From: Caloramator sp.
GTDB taxonomy: Bacteria > Bacillota > Clostridia > Clostridiales > Caloramatoraceae
Length of the DNA stretch: 38,920 bases
Reading direction: 5' to 3'
NCBI GenBank assembly: GCA_026418935.1
Contig: JAOAAJ010000051.1
Span: 1-38,920 of the forward strand
Both the position numbers and the translations under genes were made by a program. Under the pieces are notes generated by a model, which worked only from the letters and a program-made list of their open reading frames with translations, ran no database searches and was not told where the DNA came from. Positions 16,584-26,305 of this stretch are shown here, piece after piece; positions within the stretch are counted from its first letter, which is position 1; each line of letters starts with the position of its first letter.

Positions 16584-17573
16584 ATGCCAGTTAATTTAAA
16601 AGGAAGAAGTTTTTTAACACTTATGGACTTTACTCCAGAGGAAATTAGATACTTACTTGACTTATCCCACGATTTAAAATCTAAAAAGAGAGCAGGAATT
16701 AGAAACAACCTTCTTGCTGGAAAGAATATAGTACTTCTATTTGAAAAAACTTCAACAAGAACAAGATGTGCCTTTGAAGTTGCAGCATTAGATGAAGGTG
16801 CCCACGTTACATTCCTTGATTCAAATAGTTCACAAATGGGTAAAAAGGAATCATTAGAGGATACTGCAAAGGTTCTTGGAAGATATTATGACGGTATTGA
16901 GTATAGAGGTTTTGACCAAAAGGTTGTTGAAGATTTAGCAAAATTTTCAGGAGTTCCTGTATGGAATGGTTTAACTGACGTTGACCATCCAACACAAATT
17001 CTTGCAGACCTTATGACAATTGAAGAACACGTTGCAAAGCCACTTAACAAGGTTAAGGTTGTATTTGTTGGAGATACAAGAAACAATATGGCATATGCTT
17101 GGATGTATGGATGTGCAAAGATGGGAATGCACTTTGTTGCATATGGTCCAAAGGAACTTTGGCCACAGGAAAATACAGTTGAAAAGGTTCGTGAAGTTGC
17201 AAAGGAAACAGGTGCAACAATTGAAATTACCGATAACATAGAAGCTCTAAAGGGTGCTGATGTAATCTATACAGATGTTTGGGCATCAATGGGAGAAGAA
17301 GCTCAACTTGCTGAAAGAGTAAGACTTTTAACTCCATTTAGAGTAACTATGGATATGATAAAGGCTACTGAAAATCCTGATGTAATATTTATGCACTGTC
17401 TACCATCCTTCCACGACTTTGAAACTAAGATGGCAAAGGATGCTATGGAAAAGATGGGACTTGATATTAGAGAAGTTACTGACGAAGTATTTAGAAGCAA
17501 GCACTCAGTTGTATTTGATGAAGCTGAAAACAGAATGCATACTATAAAGGCGGTTATGGTTGCTACTCTATGA
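16584..17573 (+). CDS. arcB: Ornithine carbamoyltransferase (catabolic context)
   Basis: In this operon the enzyme would run phosphorolysis of citrulline to ornithine and carbamoyl phosphate. The 329-residue product has the carbamoyl-phosphate motif STRTR (57-61), DVDHPTQ (132-138) and the ornithine-binding HCLP (271-274). The sequence does not by itself separate catabolic ArcB from anabolic ArgF; the assignment rests on sitting between arcA and arcC. ATG 16584 follows AAAGGGGAAATAGGT. A perfect 17-bp inverted repeat begins two bases after its stop codon. Confidence 0.95.
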   Translation: MPVNLKGRSFLTLMDFTPEEIRYLLDLSHDLKSKKRAGIRNNLLAGKNIVLLFEKTSTRTRCAFEVAALDEGAHVTFLDSNSSQMGKKESLEDTAKVLGRYYDGIEYRGFDQKVVEDLAKFSGVPVWNGLTDVDHPTQILADLMTIEEHVAKPLNKVKVVFVGDTRNNMAYAWMYGCAKMGMHFVAYGPKELWPQENTVEKVREVAKETGATIEITDNIEALKGADVIYTDVWASMGEEAQLAERVRLLTPFRVTMDMIKATENPDVIFMHCLPSFHDFETKMAKDAMEKMGLDIREVTDEVFRSKHSVVFDEAENRMHTIKAVMVATL

Positions 17574-17574
17574 T

Positions 17575-17611
17575 AAGTAAACAAAAGGTGCCAAGCACCT
17601 TTTGTTTACTT
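17575..17611 (+). repeat. Perfect 17-bp inverted repeat between arcB and arcC
   Basis: Arms at 17575-17591 and 17595-17611 are exact complements with a 3-nt CAA loop. The top of the stem is GGTGC/GCACC. No T-run follows beyond the T-rich right arm, so it is not a classic terminator. It could protect the arcAB mRNA 3' end, or partly terminate and lower arcC expression. Confidence 0.8.
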
Positions 17612-17639
17612 AATATTAAATAAAGATAGGAGGATAATT

Positions 17640-18590
17640 ATGGCAAGAATTGTGGTAGCTTTAGGGGGAAATGCTCTTCAAGCTAATCCAAAGGATATTT
17701 CAGCAGAGGCACAACTTGAAACTTGTCATCATACTGCAAAGGCAATAGTTGATTTAATAGAGGATGGTCACGAAGTTATCATTGCCCACGGAAATGGCCC
17801 TCAAGTTGGACAAATTGTTGCAACTTATGAAGCTGCAAATGCACAGGATAGCTCAAAACCTGTTATGCCATTTCCTGAATGTGGTGCTATGAGTCAAGGA
17901 TATATAGGATACCATTTGCAACAAGCAATAAGAGAAGAAATGCTAAAGAGAGATATTAAAAAATCTGTTGCAGCAATTGTAACTCAAGTTGTAGTTGATA
18001 AAAACGACCCTGGATTTAAAAATCCTACAAAGCCAGTTGGTTCCTTCTTTACAGAAGAACAAGCAAAGGTTTTAATGGCTGAAAAGGGATATGTAATGAA
18101 GGAGGATGCAGGTCGTGGATGGAGACGTGTTGTTCCATCACCTATGCCAATTGCTGTTGTTGAGGAACCTATTGTAAAAACACTTGTTGAGGCAGGACAC
18201 GTTGTTATTACTGTTGGAGGCGGTGGTGTCCCTGTTATTATGAAGGAGGATGGAACACTTGAAGGTGTTGCGGCAGTTATAGACAAGGATCTTGCCTCAG
18301 AAAAGATTGCAGAACTTCTTGATGCTGATGAACTTGTTATACTAACTGCTGTTGAAAAGGTTGCTATAAACTTTAATAAGCCAGACCAAAAGGATTTAGA
18401 TACATTAACTGTTGAAGAGGCTGAAAAGTATATAGAGGAAGGACACTTTGCTCCAGGTTCAATGCTTCCAAAGGTTAAGGCTGCAATGATGTTTGCAAAT
18501 TCAAAGGAAGGAAGAAAGGCTATTATAACTTCCCTTGAAAAGGCAAGAGAAGCATTAAAGGGATTTACAGGAACAGTAATTACAAGATAA
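17640..18590 (+). CDS. arcC: Carbamate kinase
   Basis: ArcC transfers phosphate from carbamoyl phosphate to ADP, giving ATP and carbamate, the energy-yielding step of arginine fermentation. The 316-residue protein opens with VVALGGNALQ and has AHGNGPQVGQ, AIVTQVVVD, the VVPSPMP loop, VGGGGVPV and AVIDKDLASEK. These are all family hallmarks of this amino-acid-kinase fold enzyme. ATG 17640 is preceded by ATAGGAGGATAATT. The gene has its own strong ribosome-binding site after the arcB-arcC inverted repeat and ends in a bidirectional terminator. Confidence 0.97.
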   Translation: MARIVVALGGNALQANPKDISAEAQLETCHHTAKAIVDLIEDGHEVIIAHGNGPQVGQIVATYEAANAQDSSKPVMPFPECGAMSQGYIGYHLQQAIREEMLKRDIKKSVAAIVTQVVVDKNDPGFKNPTKPVGSFFTEEQAKVLMAEKGYVMKEDAGRGWRRVVPSPMPIAVVEEPIVKTLVEAGHVVITVGGGGVPVIMKEDGTLEGVAAVIDKDLASEKIAELLDADELVILTAVEKVAINFNKPDQKDLDTLTVEEAEKYIEEGHFAPGSMLPKVKAAMMFANSKEGRKAIITSLEKAREALKGFTGTVITR

Positions 18591-18591
18591 G

Positions 18592-18627
18592 AAAATTCGC
18601 TTTGGTAATTCCAAAGCGAATTTTTTA
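18592..18627. terminator. Bidirectional terminator after arcC
   Basis: AAAATTCGCTTTGG (18592-18605) and CCAAAGCGAATTTT (18611-18624) form a perfect 14-bp stem with a 5-nt loop and a T-run. It lies between the convergent arcC and chemoreceptor genes and can serve both. Confidence 0.92.
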
Positions 18628-18664
18628 TTTAACAAAATAAATATATATTAAGGAAGAAAGCAAT

Positions 18665-20734
18665 CTAAATTTTAAATTGCAGAATTATTTCTTCTAACTT
18701 AGAAGATACATCTTCAAGCTGGGTCATTAAATTCTTAACATTTTCAACAGCATTAACTTGTTCTTCTGATGCTGTACTTATTTCACTTATTGAAGTTGCC
18801 GTGCTTTGTGAAATATTTGCAATTTCATAAATGGAGCTTATAACTTCCTCTTTGCTTTTATCAATTTGATTTACTGCATCACCAAATTTATTTATTCCAA
18901 GAGCAACCTCTTTAAAGGATTCATTTATTTCATTAAATATTGAAATAATCTCATTTATCGATTTTGTTTGGTTGTTTAACACATTAGCAATATTCTCCAT
19001 AGACATGGATGTATTACTAATATTTCTATTTATATCTTTAATTATTTTTACTATAGTAGAAGCAGACTTTTTAGAACTATCTGCAAGCTTTCTTACCTCA
19101 TCAGCAACTACCATAAATCCACGTCCAGCTTCCCCTGCCCTTGCAGCTTCTATAGCAGCATTTAATGCAAGTAGATTTGTTTGTTCCGCAATTTGATTTA
19201 TGTCATTTAATATAGCCTCTACATTCTTTGTACTTAAGGTCAAACTATTTGACATTTCTTTTACGTTATTAATACTTTTTACATTTTCATCAAATTCATT
19301 AATAATGCTTTTTACATATTCAATTCCATTTAAGCTTTTTTGCATTGCTATTTTTGATTTTTTATCTAAGTTTTCAAATGTTTCTACAGATTCCCTCAAC
19401 TGATTACCAAAACTTTTAACCTTGTCAGTACATATATCTGCCATATCATTTTGTGTATTTGCTCCATCTAAAATTGATTGTATACTTGCAGAAATTTCAT
19501 AAATAGCACTATGAAGTTCGTAAACACTTGAGCTTACATCTCCTGCAACCTTTTTTGTTTCATTTACTGCATTTGATGTTTTTTCAATCATAGTTCTTAA
19601 ATTATTAATCATATTGTTGAATATATTTGACAGTTTTCCTAATTCGTCTTTTGTATTCACATCAACATTAATTGTCAAATCTCCAGTTTCTATGCTTTGG
19701 GTTGCCCTAACTATTTTATCTAGTGGTTTAAGCAACCTTCTCATATATACAATTATAGTTAATGTAATTATTAATATAAACAATATGCCCACTATTAAAA
19801 TATAATTTAATATCTTAATCGTATCCTTTAATAACAGATTTTTAGGAACTTCATAGACTAACTTCCAACCATTTTGTGCAGTTGTATAAATTATTAGTTT
19901 TTCCTTTAAATTGTCTTTGAAGTAAAAGTATCCCTTTTCGTTATTTAAATTAGCTTTTTTATCTTTTGATAATTCTTTACCAATAAAATTTAAATCTGGA
20001 TGGGAAATTATATTTCCCTCCTGATTTACTATATACATTATTGAACCATCATTATTTTTCATTAATGCCTTTGAAAATTTCAAAGGACTTAAACTAATAA
20101 CAAGAAGTCCTAATTTTTTACCAGAGTCTAAATCTTTAATTGCTGAATAATTACTTACTGTAATATCATCAACAAAACCCAAATTTAATTTTGCTGGAGG
20201 TGTCCAATAGTTAGGACTTTTAGATTCTACAAACTCCTTATAGTACGGAACTTTTTCAGTTGTTATATCACTTTTAATATTTGGATATCCATAATTTATT
20301 TTTCCATCTATAATTATGAAAACATCACTTATTATATCATTTGATAATGCTATAGAGGAAACTTTACTCTCTAATGCCTTGCTTGCTAACAATTTATCAT
20401 AATCATCTTTAAAATCCTTTTGTAAAATCTCAATTAAATCCTTATCGGATATAATTTGGATTGCATAATTATTTATACTCTTGGTAATATATTCAATATA
20501 ATTTTTGTTTTGTTCCAATACTTGATTAGCTGAATTAATATATTGCATTTTTGCAGATGTCATTAAAACATCATATATCGTTCCAAGCAAAAGCAAAAAA
20601 GCCATTAATGTAATAAAACTAATTACCCTAATTAATCTTATTGAAAGTCTCTTGTTTGAAAAAATACTAATATTACTAATATTTATCTTTCTGTATAAAT
20701 TTTTGATTTTAGCATTAGCCATTCTCTTTAACAT
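18665..20734 (-). CDS. Methyl-accepting chemotaxis protein with extracellular sensor and HAMP
   Basis: This is a 689-residue receptor. A transmembrane helix at about 36-58 leads into an extracellular region of about 250 residues with Cache-type features such as [17 protein letters not shown] and [16 protein letters not shown] second helix lies near 310-333, and a HAMP domain follows ([37 protein letters not shown]). The cytoplasmic tip has [17 protein letters not shown] and [15 protein letters not shown]. Cache domains bind small ligands such as amino acids or organic acids. Its neighbours are arginine and sugar loci, but the ligand is not inferable. ATG 20734 follows AAAGGTGGGGGG. No sigma-D-like promoter is clear here, and the gap to the upstream glycosyltransferase gene is only 77 bp, so read-through is possible. 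Confidence 0.93.
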   Translation of the reverse strand: MLKRMANAKIKNLYRKINISNISIFSNKRLSIRLIRVISFITLMAFLLLLGTIYDVLMTSAKMQYINSANQVLEQNKNYIEYITKSINNYAIQIISDKDLIEILQKDFKDDYDKLLASKALESKVSSIALSNDIISDVFIIIDGKINYGYPNIKSDITTEKVPYYKEFVESKSPNYWTPPAKLNLGFVDDITVSNYSAIKDLDSGKKLGLLVISLSPLKFSKALMKNNDGSIMYIVNQEGNIISHPDLNFIGKELSKDKKANLNNEKGYFYFKDNLKEKLIIYTTAQNGWKLVYEVPKNLLLKDTIKILNYILIVGILFILIITLTIIVYMRRLLKPLDKIVRATQSIETGDLTINVDVNTKDELGKLSNIFNNMINNLRTMIEKTSNAVNETKKVAGDVSSSVYELHSAIYEISASIQSILDGANTQNDMADICTDKVKSFGNQLRESVETFENLDKKSKIAMQKSLNGIEYVKSIINEFDENVKSINNVKEMSNSLTLSTKNVEAILNDINQIAEQTNLLALNAAIEAARAGEAGRGFMVVADEVRKLADSSKKSASTIVKIIKDINRNISNTSMSMENIANVLNNQTKSINEIISIFNEINESFKEVALGINKFGDAVNQIDKSKEEVISSIYEIANISQSTATSISEISTASEEQVNAVENVKNLMTQLEDVSSKLEEIILQFKI

Positions 20735-20811
20735 TTTCCCCCCACCTTTTATCCATTAGACCTTTATTTATCTCTTCTAAATGTAAATGCAGCTGTTTCA
20801 GGAGATAACAC

Positions 20812-22263
20812 TTAATCACCTAACAATCCCTTCATTTTCCTCATTAAATTTTCTTCTCCTTCTTTCGTATAATAGTATCTTTCAATTCCCTCTCTTTTTC
20901 TCAAAGCCTCATTTATTGCATCAAGGTATCCCTTTGCAGTAGCCCTCCAAGTATATTTTGATTCTACTCTTTCTATTCCAAGCTTTTTATACATTTCAAA
21001 ATTATCAAGTGCCTTTATAAGCCCCTCTGCAACATCCTCTGGATTTTCAGGGTCAACTATAACTCCATAATGTCCTCTATCTACTGTCTCAAGAGTTCCA
21101 CCATTTTTAGTAACAACTGCAGGAAGACCAGCATACATTGCCTCAATTGGAGCAAGACCAAATGGCTCATATAGTGCTGTTAGGCAGAAAACAGATTTTA
21201 ATCTACTAAAAACTCTATATTCAGAAGCAAGCTGTCTTTGACAATTTATAGGGAACATTGATACCTTTCCATAAAGGTTATATTCTTTTATAATAGCCAT
21301 TATTTCATCCATTATTTCCTTCTCTTCAGCATTTAAATTTGAATAGTCCTCAAAGGCATTCTCAACATTTCTTAATACTATAACAAGGTTTGCCTTCTCC
21401 TGTAATTTTTTATTTTTAGCAAAGGCAATGACTGCCCCCTTATGATTTTTCTTTTTATCAAATCTTGAGGATAAAACAACATATTGAAGGTTTAATCTAT
21501 CCTCAGATATATCCCTTCTTAAATATCTATCTATATATTCCTTAGTTTTATCATCTTCTTCCGAATATTCATAGGTAAATACCTTTGTATTTACTCCTGG
21601 AGGAACTACCTTAAACTTTCTATCATCATTTACATCAACTGCCCCTGTATAGTATTTATGGCTATACTGATTAAACCTTTCCTGTTCTGTAGAAACGATG
21701 TTCACACAGGACCTATTCATTGCAATTCTCTCTGCAAATATTCTTTTTGAAAAGTTAAATCTCTTTTCAAACTCATCAAAGTTGTCTTTATTGACACCAA
21801 GCTTGTCCATTTTTTGTGCACCAAGTGAATGTGCTGTAAAAGTAAATGGAACATCAAAAATGTTAGAAAGTATTGCTCCAACAAGTCCACCATCTGCATA
21901 ATGGGTCGTTATTGCATCTAATTTTGTATTCTCTTTTCTATAAAACTCCACTATCCCATCCACAAATTCATTCGCAAGATATGGCCAAAGCTCCTCCTTT
22001 GGTAAAAATTTATCTCCACCAAAGGTTATTCTTACTACTCTAACATTTTTGTTTCCGTGATAAATTTCAACGTCCTTTGAAAACTCTGGCCACTTGTCAT
22101 CTACTATTTTTCTTGTAATTATATCTACATTTATCCCCATTTCTCCAAGAGCAAGTGCGACTTCCTTTACATAAACAAGCTGTCCACCAAAGTCTGGATG
22201 TTGCGTCCAGTAGCTATCGTTATTATCAAAATTACCTTGTGGATTGATGAATGCTATTCTCAT
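20812..22263 (-). CDS. GT4 glycosyltransferase, sucrose-phosphate-synthase type
   Basis: The 483-residue GT-B enzyme has the N-terminal acceptor domain with HPDFGGQLVYVKE (22-34) and FGGDKFLPKEELWPY (81-95). Its C-terminal nucleotide-sugar domain has SSRFDKKKNH (265-274) and the GT4 E-x7-E pair in EPFGLAPIEA (Glu366, Glu374). This pattern matches the bacterial sucrose-phosphate synthase of Halothermothrix, whose acceptor is fructose-6-phosphate. The GGQ and GGDK segments that contact the sugar phosphate appear present. It could equally run in reverse or act on free fructose like sucrose synthase. No phosphatase of the SPP family lies next to it. ATG 22263 follows AGGAGGTAAGT. It lies 9 bp after pfkB in a LacI-controlled locus. 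Confidence 0.85.
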   Translation of the reverse strand: MRIAFINPQGNFDNNDSYWTQHPDFGGQLVYVKEVALALGEMGINVDIITRKIVDDKWPEFSKDVEIYHGNKNVRVVRITFGGDKFLPKEELWPYLANEFVDGIVEFYRKENTKLDAITTHYADGGLVGAILSNIFDVPFTFTAHSLGAQKMDKLGVNKDNFDEFEKRFNFSKRIFAERIAMNRSCVNIVSTEQERFNQYSHKYYTGAVDVNDDRKFKVVPPGVNTKVFTYEYSEEDDKTKEYIDRYLRRDISEDRLNLQYVVLSSRFDKKKNHKGAVIAFAKNKKLQEKANLVIVLRNVENAFEDYSNLNAEEKEIMDEIMAIIKEYNLYGKVSMFPINCQRQLASEYRVFSRLKSVFCLTALYEPFGLAPIEAMYAGLPAVVTKNGGTLETVDRGHYGVIVDPENPEDVAEGLIKALDNFEMYKKLGIERVESKYTWRATAKGYLDAINEALRKREGIERYYYTKEGEENLMRKMKGLLGD

Positions 22264-22272
22264 ACTTACCTC

Positions 22273-23229
22273 CTATACATTAAATTCTTTTATTAAATCT
22301 TCATACTTTGACATTGGTGAAATAGCACCTACATATCTTAATTTAAAGGCACTTGCAGCAAGCCCAACCTTTACTGCGTCTAAAATACTTCTTCCCTTTA
22401 CTATTCCTGTGTAAAAGCCTGACCAAAAGGCATCTCCTGCCCCCGTTGTATCTTGAACTTCAGTTGCTAATGTGCAAAACCTTTGAATTTGGTTTTTATC
22501 TGCAACTATCACTCCATCTTTTCCAAGGGTCATAACAACAAGTTTTGCATCAAGTTCAAGGAATTTTTTTATTTGATTTTCTGGAGTATCCTTACCAAAT
22601 AATCTTTCTGCATCATCCTCTGATGGCTTTATAAAGTCCACATGCTTTATTATTGATTTAATATAACCTACTCCATCAAAATCTTCTTCCCACAAATCTT
22701 TATGGTAATTTGGGTCAAAGCCTATTAGTGTACCACTTTTTTTTGCTGTTTCAATCCCCTTTTCTACTACTTTTCTTGATTTCTCTCTTGATAATGGCCA
22801 AGTTGAAAAATGCATAATCTTTGATTTTTTTATAGCCTCATCTAATTCCTTTGTATATACTAAATCATAATCTGCACCTCTATAAAATATAGGTATGGGT
22901 GTACCCTTTGATCTTGTAACAACAACCATACTTGTAGAAGCATTTGAACGTTCTATAAGTCTTGTATCTATACCTTCTGAGTTTAATCTTTCAATTAGGA
23001 AATCTCCCATTCCATCTCTTCCTACACAGGAGACAGTTATTGAATTTAGCCCTAATTTTTTTGTATTTATAGCTATATTAGAAGGTGAGCCCCCAAAGTT
23101 TCTAACATAATCATTACAACCTTTATTATCTTCATATTCTTTTGAAATCATATCTATAAGTATTTCACCTAATGTTAATAAATCAAATTCTACATTTTTA
23201 AAAACGATTGGTTTTGTCATATCCAGCAT
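22273..23229 (-). CDS. PfkB-family carbohydrate kinase, probable fructokinase
   Basis: The 318-residue ribokinase-fold protein has the substrate-side FGGSPSN (45-51), CVGRDGMGDF (68-77), FDPNYHKDLW (171-180) and the catalytic/ATP motif DTTGAGDAF (260-268) with base Asp266. Overall it is most like fructokinases and 5-dehydro-2-deoxygluconokinases. Next to a sucrose-type glycosyltransferase, phosphorylation of fructose is the simplest role. ATG 23229 follows GGTGGGATTTTT; an in-frame ATG three codons later is possible. A perfect LacI-type operator lies 37 bp upstream, between it and the lacI-family gene. Confidence 0.85.
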   Translation of the reverse strand: MLDMTKPIVFKNVEFDLLTLGEILIDMISKEYEDNKGCNDYVRNFGGSPSNIAINTKKLGLNSITVSCVGRDGMGDFLIERLNSEGIDTRLIERSNASTSMVVVTRSKGTPIPIFYRGADYDLVYTKELDEAIKKSKIMHFSTWPLSREKSRKVVEKGIETAKKSGTLIGFDPNYHKDLWEEDFDGVGYIKSIIKHVDFIKPSEDDAERLFGKDTPENQIKKFLELDAKLVVMTLGKDGVIVADKNQIQRFCTLATEVQDTTGAGDAFWSGFYTGIVKGRSILDAVKVGLAASAFKLRYVGAISPMSKYEDLIKEFNV

Positions 23230-23265
23230 AAAAATCCCACCTTATATTAGTTTAAGAAACAATTT

Positions 23266-23279
23266 TGAAAAGCTTTTCA
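23266..23279. promoter_or_regulatory. LacI-family operator before pfkB
   Basis: TGAAAAGCTTTTCA is a perfect 14-bp palindrome with the central GC step typical of many LacI-family sites. Thirteen of the 14 bases recur at 27747-27760, just after the promoter of the binding-protein gene. No strong promoter separates it from lacI, so it may act as a roadblock on lacI read-through or on a weak pfkB promoter. Confidence 0.8.
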
Positions 23280-23295
23280 TTAATGTTTAAAAAAA

Positions 23296-24288
23296 TTACT
23301 TCGTACTATTTCTTATAATTAATTTATATTCTAATTCAATATATTTTTTTATAATTTTACCATCTATCTTATTTATTATTGATTTAGCTGCCATCCTTCC
23401 AGCTCTATTAAAATCAATCTTTACCGTAGTTAGTGATGGATTATATATTCCAGATATGATGTTATCATCAAATCCTACAACCTGTACATCCTTAGGAACA
23501 TAAATTCCTAAATCCAATAAACACTTTATTGCACCAAGTGCCATAAAATCATTTGCTGCAAGAATTGCATCCACCTTTTGTTTGTCTAAAATTGCTCTCA
23601 TTAGTTCATATCCTGATTTTATTGTAAAATCTCCTTCTTCATAAATAAGATTATTAGGATTTAAGCCTTCTTCTACAGCGGCTGTAAGAAACCCCATAAA
23701 TCTATCATAACCTGCTGCCCTATCCCAAAGTGGACCACCTATCATTGCTATATTTTTTGCTCCTTTTGAAAATAAGAGCTTTGTTGCCTCATAGGCAGCT
23801 TTTTTATTGTCTATATTCATTGATATAATATTTTCGTGTTCAAAATTTTGTCCAAACACAAGAAAAGGAATTGGTGTATTGTCAATCACTGTTTTATGTT
23901 TTTCAGTATATCTTGTTCCTGTAAATATTATACCATCTACTCTTTTTTCTTTAAAAACCTCGAAACATTCAACCTCTCTATTTAAATCATTACCTGATGT
24001 TGTAAGTAAAATGTTATATCCATATTCCTTTGCCTCTTTTTCTACTCCTTTTACAAACTCAGAAAAATTTATATTTGAAATATCCGGAACTACAATACCA
24101 AGGGTATAGGTTCTTTTGTGTATTAGTCCCCTTGCCAAGGCATTTGGCTTATAACCAGTTTCTTCTAAAACCTTTAATACCCTATCTCTTTTTTCATCCT
24201 TTACATTTCCCGTTCCATTTATAACCCTTGATACTGTAGCCGGCGAAACTCCTGCAAGTTTAGCTATATCCTTAATGTTAAAACTCAT
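23296..24288 (-). CDS. LacI-family transcriptional regulator of the sugar locus
   Basis: The 330-residue protein has an N-terminal helix-turn-helix IKDIAKLAGVSPATVSRVIN (5-24), the hinge PNALARGL (about 49-56) and a periplasmic-binding-protein-like effector domain ending in LTTVKIDFNRAGRMAA. The effector is likely a sugar of this locus. ATG 24288 follows GTGGGG; a TTG five codons upstream is less likely. It sits between the ABC permease operon and pfkB, and copies of a shared operator flank both. It is read from a strong promoter (24427-24455) with a leader of about 130 nt. The sequence does not show whether it controls itself. Confidence 0.92.
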   Translation of the reverse strand: MSFNIKDIAKLAGVSPATVSRVINGTGNVKDEKRDRVLKVLEETGYKPNALARGLIHKRTYTLGIVVPDISNINFSEFVKGVEKEAKEYGYNILLTTSGNDLNREVECFEVFKEKRVDGIIFTGTRYTEKHKTVIDNTPIPFLVFGQNFEHENIISMNIDNKKAAYEATKLLFSKGAKNIAMIGGPLWDRAAGYDRFMGFLTAAVEEGLNPNNLIYEEGDFTIKSGYELMRAILDKQKVDAILAANDFMALGAIKCLLDLGIYVPKDVQVVGFDDNIISGIYNPSLTTVKIDFNRAGRMAAKSIINKIDGKIIKKYIELEYKLIIRNSTK

Positions 24289-24426
24289 ATTTATACCCCA
24301 CAATAATATATATTTAGTAAATTAAGGAGCGAACTTCTTTTATTAATACTATCTCGTTAATCCCTAAATATTATGATGTCACTTCCCCAAATAATATAAA
24401 ACTTTATAGATTTTTTATTCAAAATA

Positions 24427-24455
24427 ATTTTATGTTTTGTGCCTCTATTTGTCAA
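24427..24455 (-). promoter_or_regulatory. Strong sigma-A promoter of the lacI-family gene
   Basis: On the minus strand a perfect TTGACA (24455-24450), a 17-nt spacer and TAAAAT (24432-24427) lie 15 bp after the end of the permease gene. No LacI operator overlaps it, which suggests constitutive expression of the regulator. Confidence 0.75.
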
Positions 24456-24469
24456 CTATTTATATATTA

Positions 24470-25330
24470 CTATTTTATTGATCCTGAAATCATACCTTTG
24501 ATTATATGCTTTTGTCCTAATAGGAATCCTATAACTATAGGTGTTGCCGCCATCAATACTGCTGTCATTATTAAGTCCCATTTTTTAACAAATGAGCCTG
24601 CAAATGCAGCAATTGCAAGTGGAATAGTTTGTATATTTTGCCCTATACCTAAAACAAGGGATGGTAATAAGAAGTCATTCCAAATCCAGATTGCATTTAA
24701 AATACATATTGTAACAATTATAGGTTTTAATATAGGTAATATTATCTTAAAAAATATCTGAGGTTTTGTACATCCATCTATCCAAGCAGCCTCTTCCAAT
24801 TCAAGAGGTATAGTTTTAATAAAACCATGGAACATAAATACAGCAAGTGGTGCACCAAAACCAATGTAAGCAAAAATCATACCGTGGTAAGTTCTCAGCA
24901 TTGGTAATCCAATCGCCTCATTTATCATTCTAAAAAATGATACAAGAGGGAACATAACTACTTGGAAAGGAATTATTAAACCACTTACAAATAACAAAAA
25001 TATAAAATTTGAAAGTTTTGTCTTTCGTCTAACTAAAACCCACGCTGCCATTGCAGAAAATAGGGCTATAGTAATAAGTGAAAATACTGTAATAATTACT
25101 GATGTATATACGCTTGACGCATATCTTATATTAGGATTTGTCCATATAGTCTTTATATTTACAAACAACTGCATCCATCTATCTGGAAGTTTTATAGGAT
25201 TAGTAACAATTTCTAAAGAAGACTTTGCTGAATTTATAATTACAATAAAGAAGGGGAAAATGGTTATTAAAAATAAAATTAAAGTTAATAATTGTAATAA
25301 GACTTCCTTTAGCCTCTTTTTTGATATCAT
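24470..25330 (-). CDS. Carbohydrate ABC transporter permease (MalG type)
   Basis: The 286-residue protein has six helices and the cytoplasmic EAA loop EEAAWIDGCTKPQIFFKIILP, through which the permease docks on an ATPase. The MalG-type features IFPFFIVIINSAKS near the N terminus and WNDFLLPSLVL are present. ATG 25330 overlaps the stop of the upstream permease as TAATG. Together with the binding protein and the MalF-type permease it forms a CUT1 sugar importer. The likely substrate is a di- or oligosaccharide such as sucrose, inferred from the neighbours. No ATPase gene is in the cluster. Confidence 0.93.
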   Translation of the reverse strand: MISKKRLKEVLLQLLTLILFLITIFPFFIVIINSAKSSLEIVTNPIKLPDRWMQLFVNIKTIWTNPNIRYASSVYTSVIITVFSLITIALFSAMAAWVLVRRKTKLSNFIFLLFVSGLIIPFQVVMFPLVSFFRMINEAIGLPMLRTYHGMIFAYIGFGAPLAVFMFHGFIKTIPLELEEAAWIDGCTKPQIFFKIILPILKPIIVTICILNAIWIWNDFLLPSLVLGIGQNIQTIPLAIAAFAGSFVKKWDLIMTAVLMAATPIVIGFLLGQKHIIKGMISGSIK

Positions 25331-26238
25331 TACATTTCAACCTCGCTTTTCTTGTTATAATAAACTTGAGCAATAGATATTACTGACAACATTATAAAGA
25401 AGATAATTGCACGTGCTTGTCCTTCAGCCATCTTATTGTACTTAAAGGCAACATTGTATATATGAACTGCTAAAAGTTCAGTTGAGTTTACTACATCACC
25501 TCTAAACATTGCAGTTGGTCCACCATTTGTTAGCGCAACTATAATATCGTATTGCTTAAAGGAGTTAACCAATGTTAAGAATGTAGTAATAGTAAAAGCA
25601 TGTGCTATCATTGGTATTGTTATATTCTTTAATTTTTGCCAGTAATTTGCACCATCAATTGAGGCGGCTTCTACTAACTCCTGAGGTACATTCAATAATG
25701 CTGCAACATAAATCATCATAATATATCCTGCATATTGCCAAGTAAATGCAAATACAAGTCCAAACAAGGTTAAATTTGGATTTGATAAAATAAGAACATT
25801 TGCTAACTTTTGAATTCCAAGAGCAGAACCAATTGCTGGAACAACACTTTTAAATATAAATTGCCAAATATAACCTAAAACTAATCCACCAATTAGGTTT
25901 GGTATAAAAAATCCTGCCCTATAAAAATTTTTAAATTTTATTTCCCTTGTTACTAAAATTGCAAACAGTAATGCTACAATATTTATTGATATAACACTTA
26001 AAAGAGTAAATATAAATGTTCTAAATAGAGAATATAAAAATTTATAATCTGAAAACATTTTTGTATAGTTTTTAAAACCAATCCAATTAGGCTTAAGACC
26101 TGCAACAGCCGTCCAATCAGTGAAGGAGTAATAAAGCCCCATAAAGAATGGAATTATTACTACCATTACAAATGCAAACAAAGCTGGTGTCACAAACATC
26201 CAAAATACTGCTCTATCGTAACTTTGTTTATTTTTCAT
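25330..26238 (-). CDS. Carbohydrate ABC transporter permease (MalF type)
   Basis: The 302-residue membrane protein has six helices. A typical YYSFTDWTAV segment follows the first helix, and the EAA loop EAASIDGANYWQKLKNITIP is complete. MalF-type permeases pair with the MalG-type partner encoded directly downstream (1-bp overlap). ATG 26238 follows AAAAAGGGGAGAAATAGA. An intercistronic hairpin separates it from the binding-protein gene, which probably sets the binding protein at a higher level than the permeases. Confidence 0.93.
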   Translation of the reverse strand: MKNKQSYDRAVFWMFVTPALFAFVMVVIIPFFMGLYYSFTDWTAVAGLKPNWIGFKNYTKMFSDYKFLYSLFRTFIFTLLSVISINIVALLFAILVTREIKFKNFYRAGFFIPNLIGGLVLGYIWQFIFKSVVPAIGSALGIQKLANVLILSNPNLTLFGLVFAFTWQYAGYIMMIYVAALLNVPQELVEAASIDGANYWQKLKNITIPMIAHAFTITTFLTLVNSFKQYDIIVALTNGGPTAMFRGDVVNSTELLAVHIYNVAFKYNKMAEGQARAIIFFIMLSVISIAQVYYNKKSEVEM

Positions 26239-26266
26239 TCTATTTCTCCCCTTTTTAATTTATGAA

Positions 26267-26298
26267 AAAGAAAGGGTGAGCAGGAACACCCTTTCTTT
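26267..26298 (-). terminator. Intercistronic stem-loop after the binding-protein gene
   Basis: AAAGAAAGGGTG and CACCCTTTCTTT form a perfect 12-bp stem with an 8-nt loop, 8 bp after the stop codon. Only two to three T residues follow the stem on the minus strand. This suits partial termination or 3' end protection, a common device for raising binding-protein levels. Confidence 0.75.
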
Positions 26299-26305
26299 AG
26301 TTTTA

